A stretch of 64,000 nucleotides of DNA from Lachnospiraceae bacterium UBA7086 (GTDB lineage Bacteria > Bacillota > Clostridia > Lachnospirales > Lachnospiraceae). The stretch covers positions 1 to 64,000 of the forward strand of contig DKZA01000008.1 of NCBI GenBank assembly GCA_002492525.1, given 5' to 3'. Positions 63,747 through 64,000 of this stretch are shown here, one piece after another. A program made the translations under genes and the position numbers. Position 1 is the stretch's first letter. The number at the start of each line of letters is the position of its first letter. A model generated the notes under the pieces. It had not been told where the DNA came from, ran no database searches, and was given only the letters and a program-made list of their open reading frames with translations.

Positions 63747-64000
63747 CTATTTGGCATAATCAACGACACGGCTCTCACGGATCACATTCACCTTAATCTG
63801 TCCGGGATATTCCAATTCAGCCTCAATCTGCTTGGAAATATCTCTTGCAAGTAATACCATGTCAGAATCACTAATCTGTTCTGGAACTACCATAACACGA
63901 ATCTCTCTACCTGCCTGAATAGCAAAAGATTTGTCAACACCTTTGAAATTGTTTGTAATGTCTTCTAATTGTTTTAGTCTTGTTGTATATGTTTCTAATG
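63747..64000 (-). CDS. rny: Ribonuclease Y, C-terminal part (cut by window end)
   Basis: An essential-type endoribonuclease of mRNA decay. Only the last 84 codons are inside the window. They read through FKGVDKSFAIQAGREIRV, VVPEQISDSDMVLLARDI and end in VNVIRESRVVDYAK, which is the RNase Y C-terminus that follows the HD domain. The 5' end lies right of the window. Confidence 0.93.
   Translation of the reverse strand, partial: LETYTTRLKQLEDITNNFKGVDKSFAIQAGREIRVMVVPEQISDSDMVLLARDISKQIEAELEYPGQIKVNVIRESRVVDYAK

Overview
The window is an anaerobic, spore-forming-type Clostridia chromosome, most like Lachnospiraceae. The evidence is the gene content (SpoIIM, a SpoVB-like flippase, a bifunctional Rel, CIRCE-controlled groESL), AGGAGG-type ribosome sites, moderate GC, a tmRNA without an encoded CCA, and methyl-accepting chemotaxis proteins that imply motility. 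Nearly all genes lie on the minus strand. No phage, insertion sequence, CRISPR array, rRNA or tRNA was seen; the one RNA gene identified is ssrA. Most sequence looks like ordinary core chromosome with carbohydrate-use modules set into it.

Layout. 1-15.4 kb is a signalling and efflux block: a lipoprotein, a lone sensor kinase, a membrane diguanylate cyclase, a two-gene RND pump with a lipoprotein adaptor, and a probable MCP / membrane protein / OmpR regulator / hybrid kinase operon. 15.5-19 kb is the trans-translation and RNA-decay cluster ssrA, smpB, rnr, secG. 19-23.6 kb holds an LRR protein, a MoxR ATPase and a VWA-like metallopeptidase-fold protein in series, plus a TraX-like membrane protein. 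23.7-29.2 kb carries a metallo-hydrolase, rel and groESL. 29.5-34 kb has a degenerate GGDEF protein and a GH31 glycosidase divergent from an AraC regulator.

33.8-40.1 kb is a complete GlcNAc phosphotransferase operon (antiterminator, EIIA, EI, HPr, EIIBC, NagA). Its leader shows a sigma-A promoter, a LicT/GlcT-type RAT and an overlapping terminator. 40.2-47.5 kb is a probable glucuronoxylan operon: chemoreceptor, SGNH esterase, C-type-lectin-like lipoprotein and GH67 alpha-glucuronidase. 47.6-51 kb is tpiA, pgk, gap. 51-54.6 kb encodes an HscC-type Hsp70 with a membrane J-like partner. 54.7-64 kb has a PHP phosphatase, mnmA, a SpoVB-like flippase, DAHP synthase, xerD, spoIIM, a NUDIX hydrolase, an aminotransferase and the 3' end of rny.

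The points most worth a second look are the self-contained PTS operon whose HPr has lysine at the regulatory Ser46 position, the MoxR/VWA/LRR triad, the HscC/J-like pair with HPE instead of HPD, a 136-bp nested palindromic element after groEL, a family of short GC-rich palindromes scattered between genes, and tandem repeats between tpiA and pgk. All functions are inferred from sequence features recognised by eye; no database search was run.
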